NCBI RefSeq assembly: GCF_000420085.1
Contig: NZ_ATUG01000001.1
Location: 496,001 to 560,000, forward strand
Origin: Desulfospira joergensenii DSM 10085
Lineage (GTDB): Bacteria; Desulfobacterota; Desulfobacteria; Desulfobacterales; Desulfobacteraceae
DNA: 64,000 bases
Direction: 5' to 3'
Shown here piece after piece: positions 16,817 through 26,111 of this stretch. Position 1 is the first letter of the stretch. Every line of letters starts with the position of its first letter. The notes beneath the pieces were generated by a model, which saw only the letters and a list, made by a program, of their open reading frames with translations, was not told where the DNA came from and ran no database searches. A program made the translations under genes and the position numbers.

Positions 16817-17731
16817 ATGAACAAACCTTTAGCAATCACATTGATTTTGATAATATCAATTTTGATTTTTTCCAATCCAGCATTTGCAGCAAAGAAATTA
16901 TCAAATATTTCTGACAAAATATTTGCATATACAGACACCCAGAATGCTTCTCCGTCAAATAGTTTCGGAGCCAACGCTGGAATAATCGTAGGTCAGGAAG
17001 GCGTTGTTGTCGTTGACACGCTGGCTACCGCAAAAGAAGCACAGGAAATGATCCATGACATCAGAAAAATAACAAATAAGCCTATCCGCTATGTTGTCAA
17101 CACGCACACCCATTTCGACCATTGTTTCGGAAACAGCGAATTTGCCAAGGAAGGTGCAATTATTATTTCGCACAAAAACGGCAAAGCAAACTTAATTAAA
17201 TGGGGAGATAAGCTGATCGGGATTGTGAAAAATATGGGTATGACAGACGAACTTCTTGAAGGAACAACAATCTCATATCCATCTGTTACCTTCAATGACA
17301 GAATTCAGATTGACCTAGGAAACATAATTGTAGATCTTATCTATATTGCCCCAAACCATTCAACCGATAATATCATGGTATATATCCAAAAAGAAAAGGT
17401 TCTATTCACTGGAGATATTCTCTTCACCAATTTTCATGCGTATATTGGCAATGCTGATCTTGATGGTTGGAAAAAGAACCTGGATTATATCATTAAATTA
17501 GATGTGGATAAAATTATTCCCGGTCATGGACCGCTTTCCGGCAAACAAGACATTTCTGATATGAGGGATTATCTGATAGCTTTTGACAAACATGCAAGGG
17601 AACTCTGCTCTTCATCGGATGATCTTGAGGCTATAGTCACTCAAATGGAAAAGGCTCTGCCACGGAAAGCCCAAGGTAACTGGATGATTCGTTCAAGTAT
17701 TCAACAAAAGTATCTAAAATCGAATAAATGA
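16817..17731 (+). CDS. Exported metallo-beta-lactamase-fold hydrolase, gene cassette
   Basis: The protein of about 304 residues has a signal peptide (cleavage probably after AFA, residue 24), then HTHFDH at residues 97-102, a later His in APNHSTDN, FTGDILF and IPGHGP: the five usual metal-binding blocks of the MBL fold. HxHxDH rather than HxHxDR argues against a classical B1 beta-lactamase. AAGGAG lies 7 bases before the ATG at 16817. It follows an attC and is AT-rich. Beta-lactamase, lactonase or thiol-ester hydrolase are all possible. No attC follows, so this end of the array is eroded. Confidence 0.82.
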   Translation: MNKPLAITLILIISILIFSNPAFAAKKLSNISDKIFAYTDTQNASPSNSFGANAGIIVGQEGVVVVDTLATAKEAQEMIHDIRKITNKPIRYVVNTHTHFDHCFGNSEFAKEGAIIISHKNGKANLIKWGDKLIGIVKNMGMTDELLEGTTISYPSVTFNDRIQIDLGNIIVDLIYIAPNHSTDNIMVYIQKEKVLFTGDILFTNFHAYIGNADLDGWKKNLDYIIKLDVDKIIPGHGPLSGKQDISDMRDYLIAFDKHARELCSSSDDLEAIVTQMEKALPRKAQGNWMIRSSIQQKYLKSNK

Positions 17732-17778
17732 TTTTTCTCAACTATTTTTTTTACCCAAGATCTTATAGCCTTGCAAAT

Positions 17779-17823
17779 GAAAATTCGGGGACATAATACC
17801 GTTTTATAAAAATAGTATCCTGT
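17779..17823 (+). repeat. 45-bp exact repeat, copy 1
   Basis: These 45 bases, containing ATTCGGGGACATAATACCG, are identical to 26054-26098. The motif resembles sequences seen beside REP-type (Y1) transposases, but no such gene is here. This copy ends just before the target-site duplication of the IS at 17830; the other ends 13 bases before leader copy C. Confidence 0.8.
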
Positions 17824-17897
17824 TTAAATAAGGGTGTTGAAATCGATGACGCAATTTTAACGTTATCCGACAAATTTTCAGTATGTTAGTAATTGAA

Positions 17898-17963
17898 AAA
17901 GCCTCTGTTTAGTTGTATCTTTCAAGCGCCTAAACAAAAAGGAAACAACACCACAGAGGCTTT
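17898..17963 (+). promoter_or_regulatory. Long-range hairpin abutting the transposase start
   Basis: AAAGCCTCTGT (17898-17908) and ACAGAGGCTTT (17953-17963) are perfect 11-bp inverted repeats. The right arm ends at the base before the ATG, and the loop holds the AAAGGAA ribosome site. RNA reading in from outside would form the stem beside the start codon, a way several ISs limit transposase synthesis. That role is inferred. Confidence 0.6.
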
Positions 17964-19463
17964 ATGCATACAAAAAATATCAGGCGAATCATCACAAAGC
18001 AATTGAAAAAGAGTTTTCCGAACTGGAAAAAGATGACAAGGAAGTCCAAAAAAGAGCTGACAAAGCAAATCATGATGGAAGTTTTGGATAATTATGATTA
18101 TTCTCAAACCTTGGACATCCCCATCGAAGAACTCATAGGAGTTGAAGATCAGGCCCCCTCAGCAGAGATTCGTAGCCTTCCTGAGATGGCGTCCTACATT
18201 GAAAATTTTCATTCCGACAACCTGTTTCATTTTGACACCCTGAAAAAGCCATACCCTGAAATTGTAGACCCGGAATTGCAGTTTGTTGACCAACTTATAG
18301 ACAACCAGATTATCAACAGCTTGATTGCGCCTGACGGATATTCCGCTGTGCACAGGGATATTCAACCCTACCAGTTATTTCGGATGGAGCTTTTAAAAAT
18401 AATCAAATACCCTGAAATCAGTTACAGGAAATTTTGCAGCGATGAATATTTTGGCAGGGAACGAAAGCAAAACAGGCGTTTTGTGAGACTGCCTTTAAAT
18501 ACCAAACACCAGGCAGATCATACTGAATTGTGTCACTTCCGGCGTGGCCTGAATTTCAAACAATTGATGAATGTCCTGGTATATTTCCTCCATCATTTTT
18601 ATAAATCAGGCTGTCTGGAGAGTGCCGTTATCCATGGTGTTGATTCCAGTGAACTGCCGTCTGAAATCAATTACCCCCTTTGCACAATTCAGGTCAAAGG
18701 CAAAAAAATACGAATGTATTCCGATCCGGACTGTGATTGTGGAAAACGCCGGAATAAAAGGGATAAATCGTATTACGTCATTGGCTACCGGCTTCACACC
18801 CTAACAGCCATCAACCCATCGACAGGCCATAGTTTTCCATTGGTATCCCTAATCGGGGCGGCAAATCATCATGACAGCCTGTTTTTAAAACCGTTGATCA
18901 AGCTTGCTCAAACATTGGGTATTGATATCAAATTGATAACCGCCGACCAGGCTTATCACGATAGTGATGGTTCGGTTCTCAACGAAACCGGTGTCTATGT
19001 CGTCACCCCTGCATCGGAGAAAGCCAAACTTCCTGACAACGTTTTGGAATCGCCATTAAGGGTTGCCTGTAATGATTCTTGTGAGATTCCAATGCAGTTT
19101 TTGGGATCGACACCGGAAGGCCACGAATTTGGATGTGATGCCGTTCCGGGTGAGTGTGCGTTTGAATCAAATTGTTCAAAATCAAGGATCGTTGATTTTG
19201 ACAGCGGCTATTTTCAACCAATGCCGATTTTTCATAGCGGATCTCAAGACGCAATCGAGATCCGGAAAAACTGTGAAAGGCCCTTTAATCTGATGAAAAA
19301 AAGAGAAGGCCTCGAACAAACACGGGTAAGAAGCCAGCATGGTGTGATTGTCCGATCAACTCTGACGACTATCGTAACATTGTTGATTGAAATGGCCGGA
19401 ACAAGGCATAAACCAATGAAAAAAGAAGATGGGCAAAAGGAGTTGTTTGCTGCCACAGGATGA
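17964..19463 (+). CDS. DDE transposase of the intact IS
   Basis: The 499-residue protein has a DDE core: VIHGVDSSELPSEI (first Asp), then LITADQAYHDSDG (second Asp), and a C-terminal RKNCERPFNLMKKREG with the likely catalytic Glu. A Cys pair (CDCGK) is inserted in the middle. I place it among the IS4/IS5-like or unclassified transposases without a firm family. It fills the IS between the 13-bp repeats, and its frame is intact. The start lies beneath a hairpin likely to limit expression. Confidence 0.85.
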   Translation: MHTKNIRRIITKQLKKSFPNWKKMTRKSKKELTKQIMMEVLDNYDYSQTLDIPIEELIGVEDQAPSAEIRSLPEMASYIENFHSDNLFHFDTLKKPYPEIVDPELQFVDQLIDNQIINSLIAPDGYSAVHRDIQPYQLFRMELLKIIKYPEISYRKFCSDEYFGRERKQNRRFVRLPLNTKHQADHTELCHFRRGLNFKQLMNVLVYFLHHFYKSGCLESAVIHGVDSSELPSEINYPLCTIQVKGKKIRMYSDPDCDCGKRRNKRDKSYYVIGYRLHTLTAINPSTGHSFPLVSLIGAANHHDSLFLKPLIKLAQTLGIDIKLITADQAYHDSDGSVLNETGVYVVTPASEKAKLPDNVLESPLRVACNDSCEIPMQFLGSTPEGHEFGCDAVPGECAFESNCSKSRIVDFDSGYFQPMPIFHSGSQDAIEIRKNCERPFNLMKKREGLEQTRVRSQHGVIVRSTLTTIVTLLIEMAGTRHKPMKKEDGQKELFAATG

Positions 19464-19802
19464 ATTGAACGTTCAATGCGGGATTTTTTCTGAGCCGATT
19501 GATCGGTCGCTATTGGTATATCTGAATACAACAAAGGCCGCCGTCTGAAATAGATTTTATGCGGTAAAAAACAAAACCAGATATTGCTACGGTAAAAGCC
19601 GGACAATCTGACATTGGAAAAAAGAATTACAAACGCGTGGGGCACCTATAACGAAACAGAAATTTGAACGGTTTCAACACCCTTTAAATGCATAAGATAT
19701 TGTAAAATATAGACAATGAAACCTCCCTGCGGCATGATGGCTTTTATATATGCTGCTGGAATAACAGAGTCATCCAGAATCAATTACCACAAGGAGGTTT
19801 CA

Positions 19803-20833
19803 ATGGAGAGTATGCACTACATCGGAATGGATATCCATAAAAAAATAATTGCTTTTTGCATCAAAACCTTCAACGGCATAGTAATAAAACAAGGGAAATT
19901 GCCGGCAACCCGCAAAGCCCTTAGCAATTGGCTGGAGGATCTGCCCCAGCCGTGGACTGCCGCAATGGAGGCGACATTATTCACTGCTTGGATATACGAT
20001 TTTCTAAAACCGTATGCTCAATCCATCAAGGTAGCGCATCCTGAAATGTTGAAAGCCATCACAGCTGCTAAGAAAAAGAATGATGTATCAGACGCTGAAA
20101 AGATTACCGATCTGCTCAGGGTGGATATGTTGCCGGAATGCTATATGATGCCGCAAGAGCTTCGAGATCTTCGAAGAATACTACGCTATCGAAACCATAT
20201 CGTCCGGACGGCAACAAAAGAAAAAAACAAAATTTCAGGTTTGTTGATGGAGGTTGGCGCCCAGTATAATAAAAAGCGGCTACATGGGGAAAAATATTTT
20301 TCTGAATTTTTAGACACCGTGGAACATGTACCTGATTCAGTAATCAATATGCTCGAATTAAGCCGTTCGAACCTCGAAATATTTACAGATATCCAAAAAA
20401 GGCTGGTACACTCTATCAAGGGAGACCCATTAATACGAGGCCGTGTAGAACGCCTATTATCAATTAGAGGTGTGGGTGAAGTTACTGCGTTGACCTGGGT
20501 TCTTGAAGTAGGTGAGCCTGAGCGGTTTCATTCAATTCGCCAGGCATCAGCTATTGCGGACTTTGTGCCGCCCAAAAAGAATCCGCCGGCAAAGAGTACC
20601 GCGGTCCAATTTCTAAAAAGAGGAACAAACACATTCAAACGATATTAATTGAGGCCGCCAAACTGGCCCCTATTTGGAACCCCCAATTGGCTGAAGTTCA
20701 CCAAAAGGAGCTGGCCAGAGGCAACAAGAATAGAGCGACTCTGGCCGTTGCCAGAAAGTTGGTTGCCTACATGCTTGCCGTGGATAAAAGTGGGCAGGCA
20801 TTCCAGATCAAGGAGTCAGAAATGGCAGCATAA
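19803..20833 (+). pseudogene. IS110-family transposase, frameshifted
   Basis: The start at 19803 follows AAGGAGG. The N-terminal DEDD domain (IGMDIHKKIIAFCI, AMEATLFTAWIYD, KNDVSDAEKITDLL) and the Transposase_20 helix-hairpin region (LLSIRGVGEVTALTWVLEVG) are clear. Near 20550 a one-base loss shifts the frame: the expected SYCGLCAAQKESAGK continues in the next frame to a TAA at 20831, including LAVARKLVAYMLAV. The protein cannot be complete without frameshifting. IS110 elements lack classical inverted repeats, so I set no element ends. The 250 bases after it hold no gene. Confidence 0.87.
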
Positions 20834-21081
20834 TTGATCAGGAAAAAAGCGTTCGTATGTATGGTTCTTCCTGCCGTTTCATGCAGTCTGGGGACTGAGT
20901 GATTGGTTTAAAACCATGATACTCCAGTAACGTGTTTCATGGCCGGCAGGTTACCCAAATTTAAACTTCTGCGATGGTCATCAGATCATAGGTGACTTGA
21001 TGCTGCAAATGGATGTCTGGTCAAAAGAACCTATTCTTTTTGACACGAAATAGATCAAGACCCAATACATGACGAGTGTGT

Positions 21082-21432
21082 TCAGTGGTTTAGGATAGCA
21101 GGTTTACCGCCAAGAATGGATGGCTTTGGGTTGGGCAGGGGAGTTTTATTTTTTACTTGACAATACTTATCATGGATGTCCCCAGATTTTCCCTGGAGTT
21201 GGCCGACCTTTTGATAAAGACGGCCCCGCTCAATCTCGGTTTCTTTGATCTGTATTGCCTGACTGTTGCCAAATGCCAATGGAAAGGCTTCGATTGCTTC
21301 CTTTTTCCACCGATTTACAAGACTCGTATAAATACCGAATTCCAAGGCAATTTCATTAACAGTCTGATTCCCTTTTATAGCTGCCAACGCGACCTCGCTT
21401 TTTAATTCTTTGCTGTAATTTTTCCGTTTCAA
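21082..21432 (-). pseudogene. IS3-family OrfA remnant
   Basis: The first 60 residues (MKRKNYSKELKSEVALAAI, then a helix-turn-helix and NRWKKEA) are typical IS3 OrfA, and the leucine-zipper-like segment IERGRLYQKVGQLQ follows. Instead of the usual ending and the overlapping integrase OrfB, the frame runs into unrelated sequence. OrfB is absent, so the element is dead. The bases from 21433 to 21702 hold no gene I can support. Confidence 0.8.
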
Positions 21433-21702
21433 AATGAATCCTTTCTGGCTTCTGGACTGCTATGTTTTATGGACCTTGAACTGTCAAACCGCCATATACT
21501 TTCAGACAGAACCGCCCTTTCCAATGGCCGTAAAGATGTAACCTCCCTGTATTATATGTGACACCCTGGCTACCATTTATGAATAAATTGCTACCGCTTA
21601 TGAATAAGCACTGGTGAACCATAGTTCCCAAGCAGTACAAAGGCGGTCGAAAACCCAAATGCACCAAAACCAAAAACTACCATTCCAAAATAGAGGATAA
21701 AA

Positions 21703-24135
21703 GTGAAGTATTTATTTCCCCGTAGGTTATCTGGTATCTGTCTGTTCATTTTTTTGTTTTTTTTCGGATTTATCTGCTCAGTATCCCTGGCAGCCCCGGG
21801 TAAAATATATGATGATGTCTCCGTATTTGAAACCAATTCCGATGAAATCACAGAGTTTGTTTTTTGGACAAGCAGCAGTGGATATGACGCCAATCTCGGT
21901 ATTGTCATTGATGATCTCAACGGGTATGATCCCGACCGTTTTTTTTTAAACACTGGAAATATCAATATTATTGATCTTAATTACAACAACGACCCTTTGA
22001 CAGCAGAGAAAGACGTTTCAGGGATTCTAAATTATAATGAAGATGTTGTAATGGAAAACAGGGGCGATATCTTAATTCATCTCAATGGGACGGGCGGCGG
22101 GACGAACAACGGGATAAGATTGAATGGCATCTACCTGGGCAGACAATTACAAAATTTTGGTGACATTGATATTTCCGCCAAAATAACAGGAGGAGTGGTT
22201 GATGGTAATACGGAGAGTGCCTCCATCGTTGTGGCCGGAATCTCTTCCTGGGGGTCTGATACTATTGTAAACAAAGGAAACATAACGGTCCACGCCGAGA
22301 CAGGGGCGGCAATGTCTGGTACGTCTAATGTTTTTTCCTATAGCACTGCGTCTGGAATTGATTGCGGCAATGTCAATAACACAGGAGAACTCAGGGTCTC
22401 TTCCCAGGGGGGAACCGGGGTTGGCAGTGTTTACAATTTGTCCTCGGCTGAGGCCATAGGATTGTCTGGTTGGTCCAGCGTCTTGAATACGGGGAATATC
22501 AGTGTCATTGCCAGGGGAGGAGATAGTACGGCTCCAGTATCTCAGGATGCATATGCAGAAGCCGTTGGTATACGCTCAAAAGGGAATATCTATTCCGAAG
22601 GTAAAATTTCCGTCACAGCCATTGCCGGAAAAGAGCGCCCAAATGCCGCAGCAGCATATACGAGCAGCAATGCCACAGCCTATGGTATCCTGATTAATGA
22701 AAATGGCGCAACCATTCATTCAAAGGGACTCATACAGGTTAGGGCCACACTTTATCCGGGACTTTCAGGCGGCGTCCAAGAGGCCAGGCAGGTATATGTG
22801 AACGACGGCACTACCACCATTACCGGCTACGCCATGGAACTCAATACCCAGAATGGATTCACCACCGAATATGCAGGCACCATAGGGCTTAACACAGGGG
22901 CAGCGGCCTATTTCTCAGATGCCACCCTTTATCTGACCCTGGGAAAGAATTTTTCCGGCAAATCCGAATATGAACTCCCCACTCTGGTGGACGGGGCTGT
23001 GATTTCAGATCAATTCGCCGTATTATCCCCTTTACCGGTTGACTATAAAGCCGGTCTTGTGAACGGCAACGGCACGACGCCTCAGAAGATAAGGGTTGAG
23101 TTTACACCCAAGCATTCCCCTGCCCTTAAATCCGCCCAGGTTCGAAATCAGCTCAGCAGCCGGATGAACGGGATGTTCTATAGCAATGTTCTGTCCAATA
23201 TCTTAACCGATCCCTTAACCCGCCCAGAATCGTCCCAGACCTCAGCCTTCGGGCAGAAACCGGAATATCTGGTGGCAGCCCTCGGGAATTCTTTCGGGCC
23301 CTTGTCCTTTGTGCCGGAAAAGAGCCGGGATTTTGTCTTTGCCAGCCCCATTGTATCTACATTTAAAAATAATTCAGCTACAGGATATGAGGCTGATGCC
23401 ATCGGAATCATGGGCGGGGTGACCCGGGCCCTTTCGGACCGGTTTTTTTTCGGGGGTCATATCGGCATCACCCAGAATGAGATAAAGTTTACCGGACAAG
23501 GATATGACAAGCGGTCCGATGATACAGATACCTATTCTCTGGGGGGCCATGCTGTCTATTTACATGATGACACCTGGTTGTTCTCATGCTTTGGCACCCT
23601 CTCCTACAGCCACAGCGATTACCAGGATCTTGCAACCAATAACAAGGAATCCGCAGCCTTCGGTTCAAACGGGTTCCGGATGGATTCCTCCCTTGGATAC
23701 AGGCTCAGGGCCTGGAACCAGACCTTTTTACCTGAGATGGGCCTGGCCTATGCCTGGAGCCACCAGGCGGCCTTTACCACGGACAACACCTCCGGCCCCA
23801 ACGTCACCCACGGAACCATGGATGAGCATGACCTTTATGCAAGGCTTGGTATGAAATGGTTTACACAAGCAGATTCTAAAAACGGGTGGGCACTCTATCC
23901 CTCCTTGGGATTCTGGGTATCCCAGGCCCTTACGGATGCTGAATTTTCCAGCACCATGTCTGTGGGCGCGGCGTCACGGCGGGTAACGGATCAGGAAGAT
24001 GAAACCACCCTGATCACCGAGGCCGGGATCACCCTGTCCAACGGCAGAACAACACTTTCCGCCAACTATAACGGCGGAGATTCAGACAATGTCCGGAACC
24101 ATATGTTCTGGTTTGAGGCCGGGATTTCCTTTTAA
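21703..24135 (+). CDS. Autotransporter with C-terminal beta-barrel domain
   Basis: The 810-residue protein starts at a GTG (AGAGGA 6 bases upstream) with a signal peptide ending near SLAAPG. A passenger of about 480 residues has repeating short strands (NTGNI, NKGNI, NRGDI-like units) typical of a beta-helix. The final roughly 270 residues form an autotransporter barrel: GGHIGIT, LGGHAVYL, LPEMGLAYAWSH and the terminal aromatic motif MFWFEAGISF. It should export its own passenger to the cell surface. No protease triad is evident. It lies in mobile-rich DNA; a broken relative of its barrel is at 25680-26045. Confidence 0.88.
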   Translation: MKYLFPRRLSGICLFIFLFFFGFICSVSLAAPGKIYDDVSVFETNSDEITEFVFWTSSSGYDANLGIVIDDLNGYDPDRFFLNTGNINIIDLNYNNDPLTAEKDVSGILNYNEDVVMENRGDILIHLNGTGGGTNNGIRLNGIYLGRQLQNFGDIDISAKITGGVVDGNTESASIVVAGISSWGSDTIVNKGNITVHAETGAAMSGTSNVFSYSTASGIDCGNVNNTGELRVSSQGGTGVGSVYNLSSAEAIGLSGWSSVLNTGNISVIARGGDSTAPVSQDAYAEAVGIRSKGNIYSEGKISVTAIAGKERPNAAAAYTSSNATAYGILINENGATIHSKGLIQVRATLYPGLSGGVQEARQVYVNDGTTTITGYAMELNTQNGFTTEYAGTIGLNTGAAAYFSDATLYLTLGKNFSGKSEYELPTLVDGAVISDQFAVLSPLPVDYKAGLVNGNGTTPQKIRVEFTPKHSPALKSAQVRNQLSSRMNGMFYSNVLSNILTDPLTRPESSQTSAFGQKPEYLVAALGNSFGPLSFVPEKSRDFVFASPIVSTFKNNSATGYEADAIGIMGGVTRALSDRFFFGGHIGITQNEIKFTGQGYDKRSDDTDTYSLGGHAVYLHDDTWLFSCFGTLSYSHSDYQDLATNNKESAAFGSNGFRMDSSLGYRLRAWNQTFLPEMGLAYAWSHQAAFTTDNTSGPNVTHGTMDEHDLYARLGMKWFTQADSKNGWALYPSLGFWVSQALTDAEFSSTMSVGAASRRVTDQEDETTLITEAGITLSNGRTTLSANYNGGDSDNVRNHMFWFEAGISF

Positions 24136-24483
24136 CCCCTTTTACTCCCTGGAAATTCGGTATTCTTTTTGATTCGTCTTCCATTGGTTTACTGGATCTG
24201 AAACCGGATCTTTCCCAACCCCCTAGTCTGCTGTGTATTGCCCGCCGGGAACTTGGCTCTTCAGCGGTCGCGGTTTTTTTGCGATCCGTTGCAAGAGCAT
24301 TGTTGGAAACCATATTAAATTCTTAACGTCCTGTTTTTGGGGTCAAAATGAGGCCGCTAAGAGCTGTTTTTTGAGGATTTTGAAAATTTTTTCCTTAAAA
24401 AATTTCTCATACTCATTGTAGGTCATTTCTTTTCTGTACTCATTGCGTTGTCCATTCATAGATTTTTTGAAAAAAACAAGTTC
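24136..24483. other. Gene-free stretch between two convergent genes
   Basis: The 348 bases separate the autotransporter and LytTR genes. They contain an AT inverted repeat (AAATTTTTT / AAAAAATTT near 24380-24405) and a weak GC stem next to a seven-T run near 24275, which might terminate transcription. No coding sequence is supported. Confidence 0.35.
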
Positions 24484-25386
24484 CTATCCATAAACCAGCT
24501 TCTTTCTGACCATGGGTAAATTGCGCCGGCTCACCGGCAAACAGATATTGGTGTTCTCTATTTTCACTTGATCAACACCACTGATCTTTGTTAACTCAGT
24601 GACATGGCTGACATTAACGGCATGGGACCTGTGAATTCTGATAAAAGACTCATCTCCGACGCATTCCAAAATCTTTGCAAGGGACATTTTAATCTGTTTT
24701 TTTTCAAGCTGATTCTGGTTTTTAAAATAGACAGAAGCATAGTGCTCCTGAATTGAAATATGGGTAATGGCCGTCTGTTCAAAAACAAATTTTTTCTTAT
24801 TCTCAAATAAACAGATCTTTTGACTCCGGGCATGGCGTTTACTCCTGATCCGCATAAGACTTTTCCCGTACTCGTCCCATAACTTTAAAGCCATAATCGC
24901 CAATATGGTATCCAGCACCCATACAGGCAGCATTTTTAAAAAAAACAGAATGGAAAAGGCACTAAAAGGCGTATCTGCCTCATAGTAATAGGCAAGAAAA
25001 GGAAGCTCATAAGGTTTGAGACCTGCCTGTATTCCCCCCAGCAGAAAAAATCCAGTCACAAAAATACCAAAAGAAACCCCAAAGGCCTGCAAAATAGTAA
25101 TCGTTTTTTTCTGGCCATCAAATTTTAGAACCACAGCCAGTCCTGCCTCGCAAATAAGAATAGCGGCCCCGCCAAATGCGATGCTGTAAGCTATCCCCAC
25201 CATAATGCTTGCCAATAGAGGAACTGGGTGAAAAAAGGATATGGTAAACGCCACAAATCCAAAGCTCAGGGCACCCAAAAAATAGATGGCTATTTTTATG
25301 GACCAGGGATAATGAATGTATATGGAGATTCTGGGCCTTTGGTGAATCTCCCCTGACCTTTGTTCAATTTTGTTTTCCCGATTCAT
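24484..25386 (-). CDS. Membrane-bound LytTR-type transcription regulator
   Basis: The C-terminal roughly 100 residues form a LytTR DNA-binding domain (FVFEQTAITHISIQEHYASV; SFIRIHRSHAVNVSHV). The N-terminal part has four or five predicted transmembrane helices (about residues 25-200), as in LytTR proteins that sense signals directly in the membrane. I prefer the ATG at 25386, although the frame is open to 25464 and neither start has a clear ribosome site. It converges on the autotransporter gene, so it may control that surface protein; this is only positional. No sensor kinase is adjacent. Confidence 0.78.
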   Translation of the reverse strand: MNRENKIEQRSGEIHQRPRISIYIHYPWSIKIAIYFLGALSFGFVAFTISFFHPVPLLASIMVGIAYSIAFGGAAILICEAGLAVVLKFDGQKKTITILQAFGVSFGIFVTGFFLLGGIQAGLKPYELPFLAYYYEADTPFSAFSILFFLKMLPVWVLDTILAIMALKLWDEYGKSLMRIRSKRHARSQKICLFENKKKFVFEQTAITHISIQEHYASVYFKNQNQLEKKQIKMSLAKILECVGDESFIRIHRSHAVNVSHVTELTKISGVDQVKIENTNICLPVSRRNLPMVRKKLVYG

Positions 25387-25499
25387 CCTGCCGGCTCGAT
25401 TTAAAAAACAGTCAATTCGTTTAGGGATATTGAAACAGGACAATAAAAAAGTCAATACCCACAAACATGTATACAGAAGAGCAATCGCATATTGTAATG

Positions 25500-25697
25500 A
25501 TGCTTTTCCCGGCGCCAGTATGGCTGTGCAGACCTATGGTGACTTTCTCAACTTCAATCCTCATCTCCACGCCATAGTTTCAGATGGATGTTTCTTGAAA
25601 GATGACAGCTTTCAGACTGCATCAGTATTTATACTTGAAGACCTGGAAGATGCATTTCAGTATGAGGTGCTAAAAATGCTTAAAAGGTGCCGGAATA
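25500..25697 (+). pseudogene. IS91-family transposase, central fragment
   Basis: The translation reads FPGASMAVQTYGDFLNFNPH and continues with HLHAIVSDGCFLKDD and FILEDLEDAFQYEVLKMLK, the central part of an IS91 transposase. It begins and ends abruptly without N- or C-terminal domains. It differs in sequence and orientation from the remnant at 5754-6268, so they come from different copies. Confidence 0.82.
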
Positions 25698-26045
25698 GCC
25701 CAGGCTAACACCCGGCAGGAAGTGGCCCTTGATCACCCGGTCGTAGCCGCCCGAAAGAAGCCCGGAATTATAGTCATAACCGTTGTCGCCGTCACGACTG
25801 TCTATGGAGCCCCAGCGACCTATGCCCCGCAGATAGAAGCCGTTGGGGTCGTTCTTGAGCGAGCGGCCCTCAGCCCGGACAGGTCACCCAACGCAGCCAC
25901 TGTGGGCCAGGTGGCAGGATCGTCCGGGTCTATGCGCTTCTTTTGGGCCAGGTAAATCTGATCGGAGCGCAGACCGGCCATGCGCATCTGGGTTGTCGAG
26001 GACTGTAGCTGGGCCGCCCCCACGCTCATGTCTATGCTCTGGATC
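25680..26045 (-). pseudogene. Fragment of an autotransporter beta-barrel, frameshifted
   Basis: On the minus strand the first frame gives MSVGAAQLQSSTTQMRMAGL and continues to about LGDLSG. After a shift near 25865 it reads NDPNGFYLRGIGRWGSIDS and then GYDYNSGLLSGGYDRVIKG, the start of an autotransporter barrel. It ends at a TAA at 25680-25682 where it meets the IS91 fragment. The rest of the barrel and all of the passenger are lost. Confidence 0.65.
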
Positions 26046-26053
26046 AGGAGCAG

Positions 26054-26098
26054 GAAAATTCGGGGACATAATACCGTTTTATAAAAATAGTATCCTGT
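26054..26098 (+). repeat. 45-bp exact repeat, copy 2
   Basis: Identical to 17779-17823. Here it joins the broken autotransporter fragment to leader copy C with 13 bases between. The two copies bracket about 8.2 kb holding the ISs, the autotransporter and the LytTR gene. Confidence 0.8.
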
Positions 26099-26111
26099 CC
26101 ACAGATTTTCT

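Larger units (their letters stand above)
17830..19684 (+). mobile_element. Intact insertion sequence with TIRs and 5-bp target duplication
   Basis: Perfect 13-bp terminal inverted repeats, AAGGGTGTTGAAA (17830-17842) and TTTCAACACCCTT (19672-19684), are flanked on both sides by TAAAT (17825-17829 and 19685-19689). The element is 1855 bp and carries one uninterrupted transposase gene. The exact duplication and intact frame suggest recent insertion. Confidence 0.9.

Noticed and set aside
16817..17731. Classical class B1 metallo-beta-lactamase cassette
   Set aside because: The motif is HxHxDH, not HxHxDR, and other B1 landmarks (the Cys ligand) are not evident, so I keep only the MBL-fold hydrolase call.
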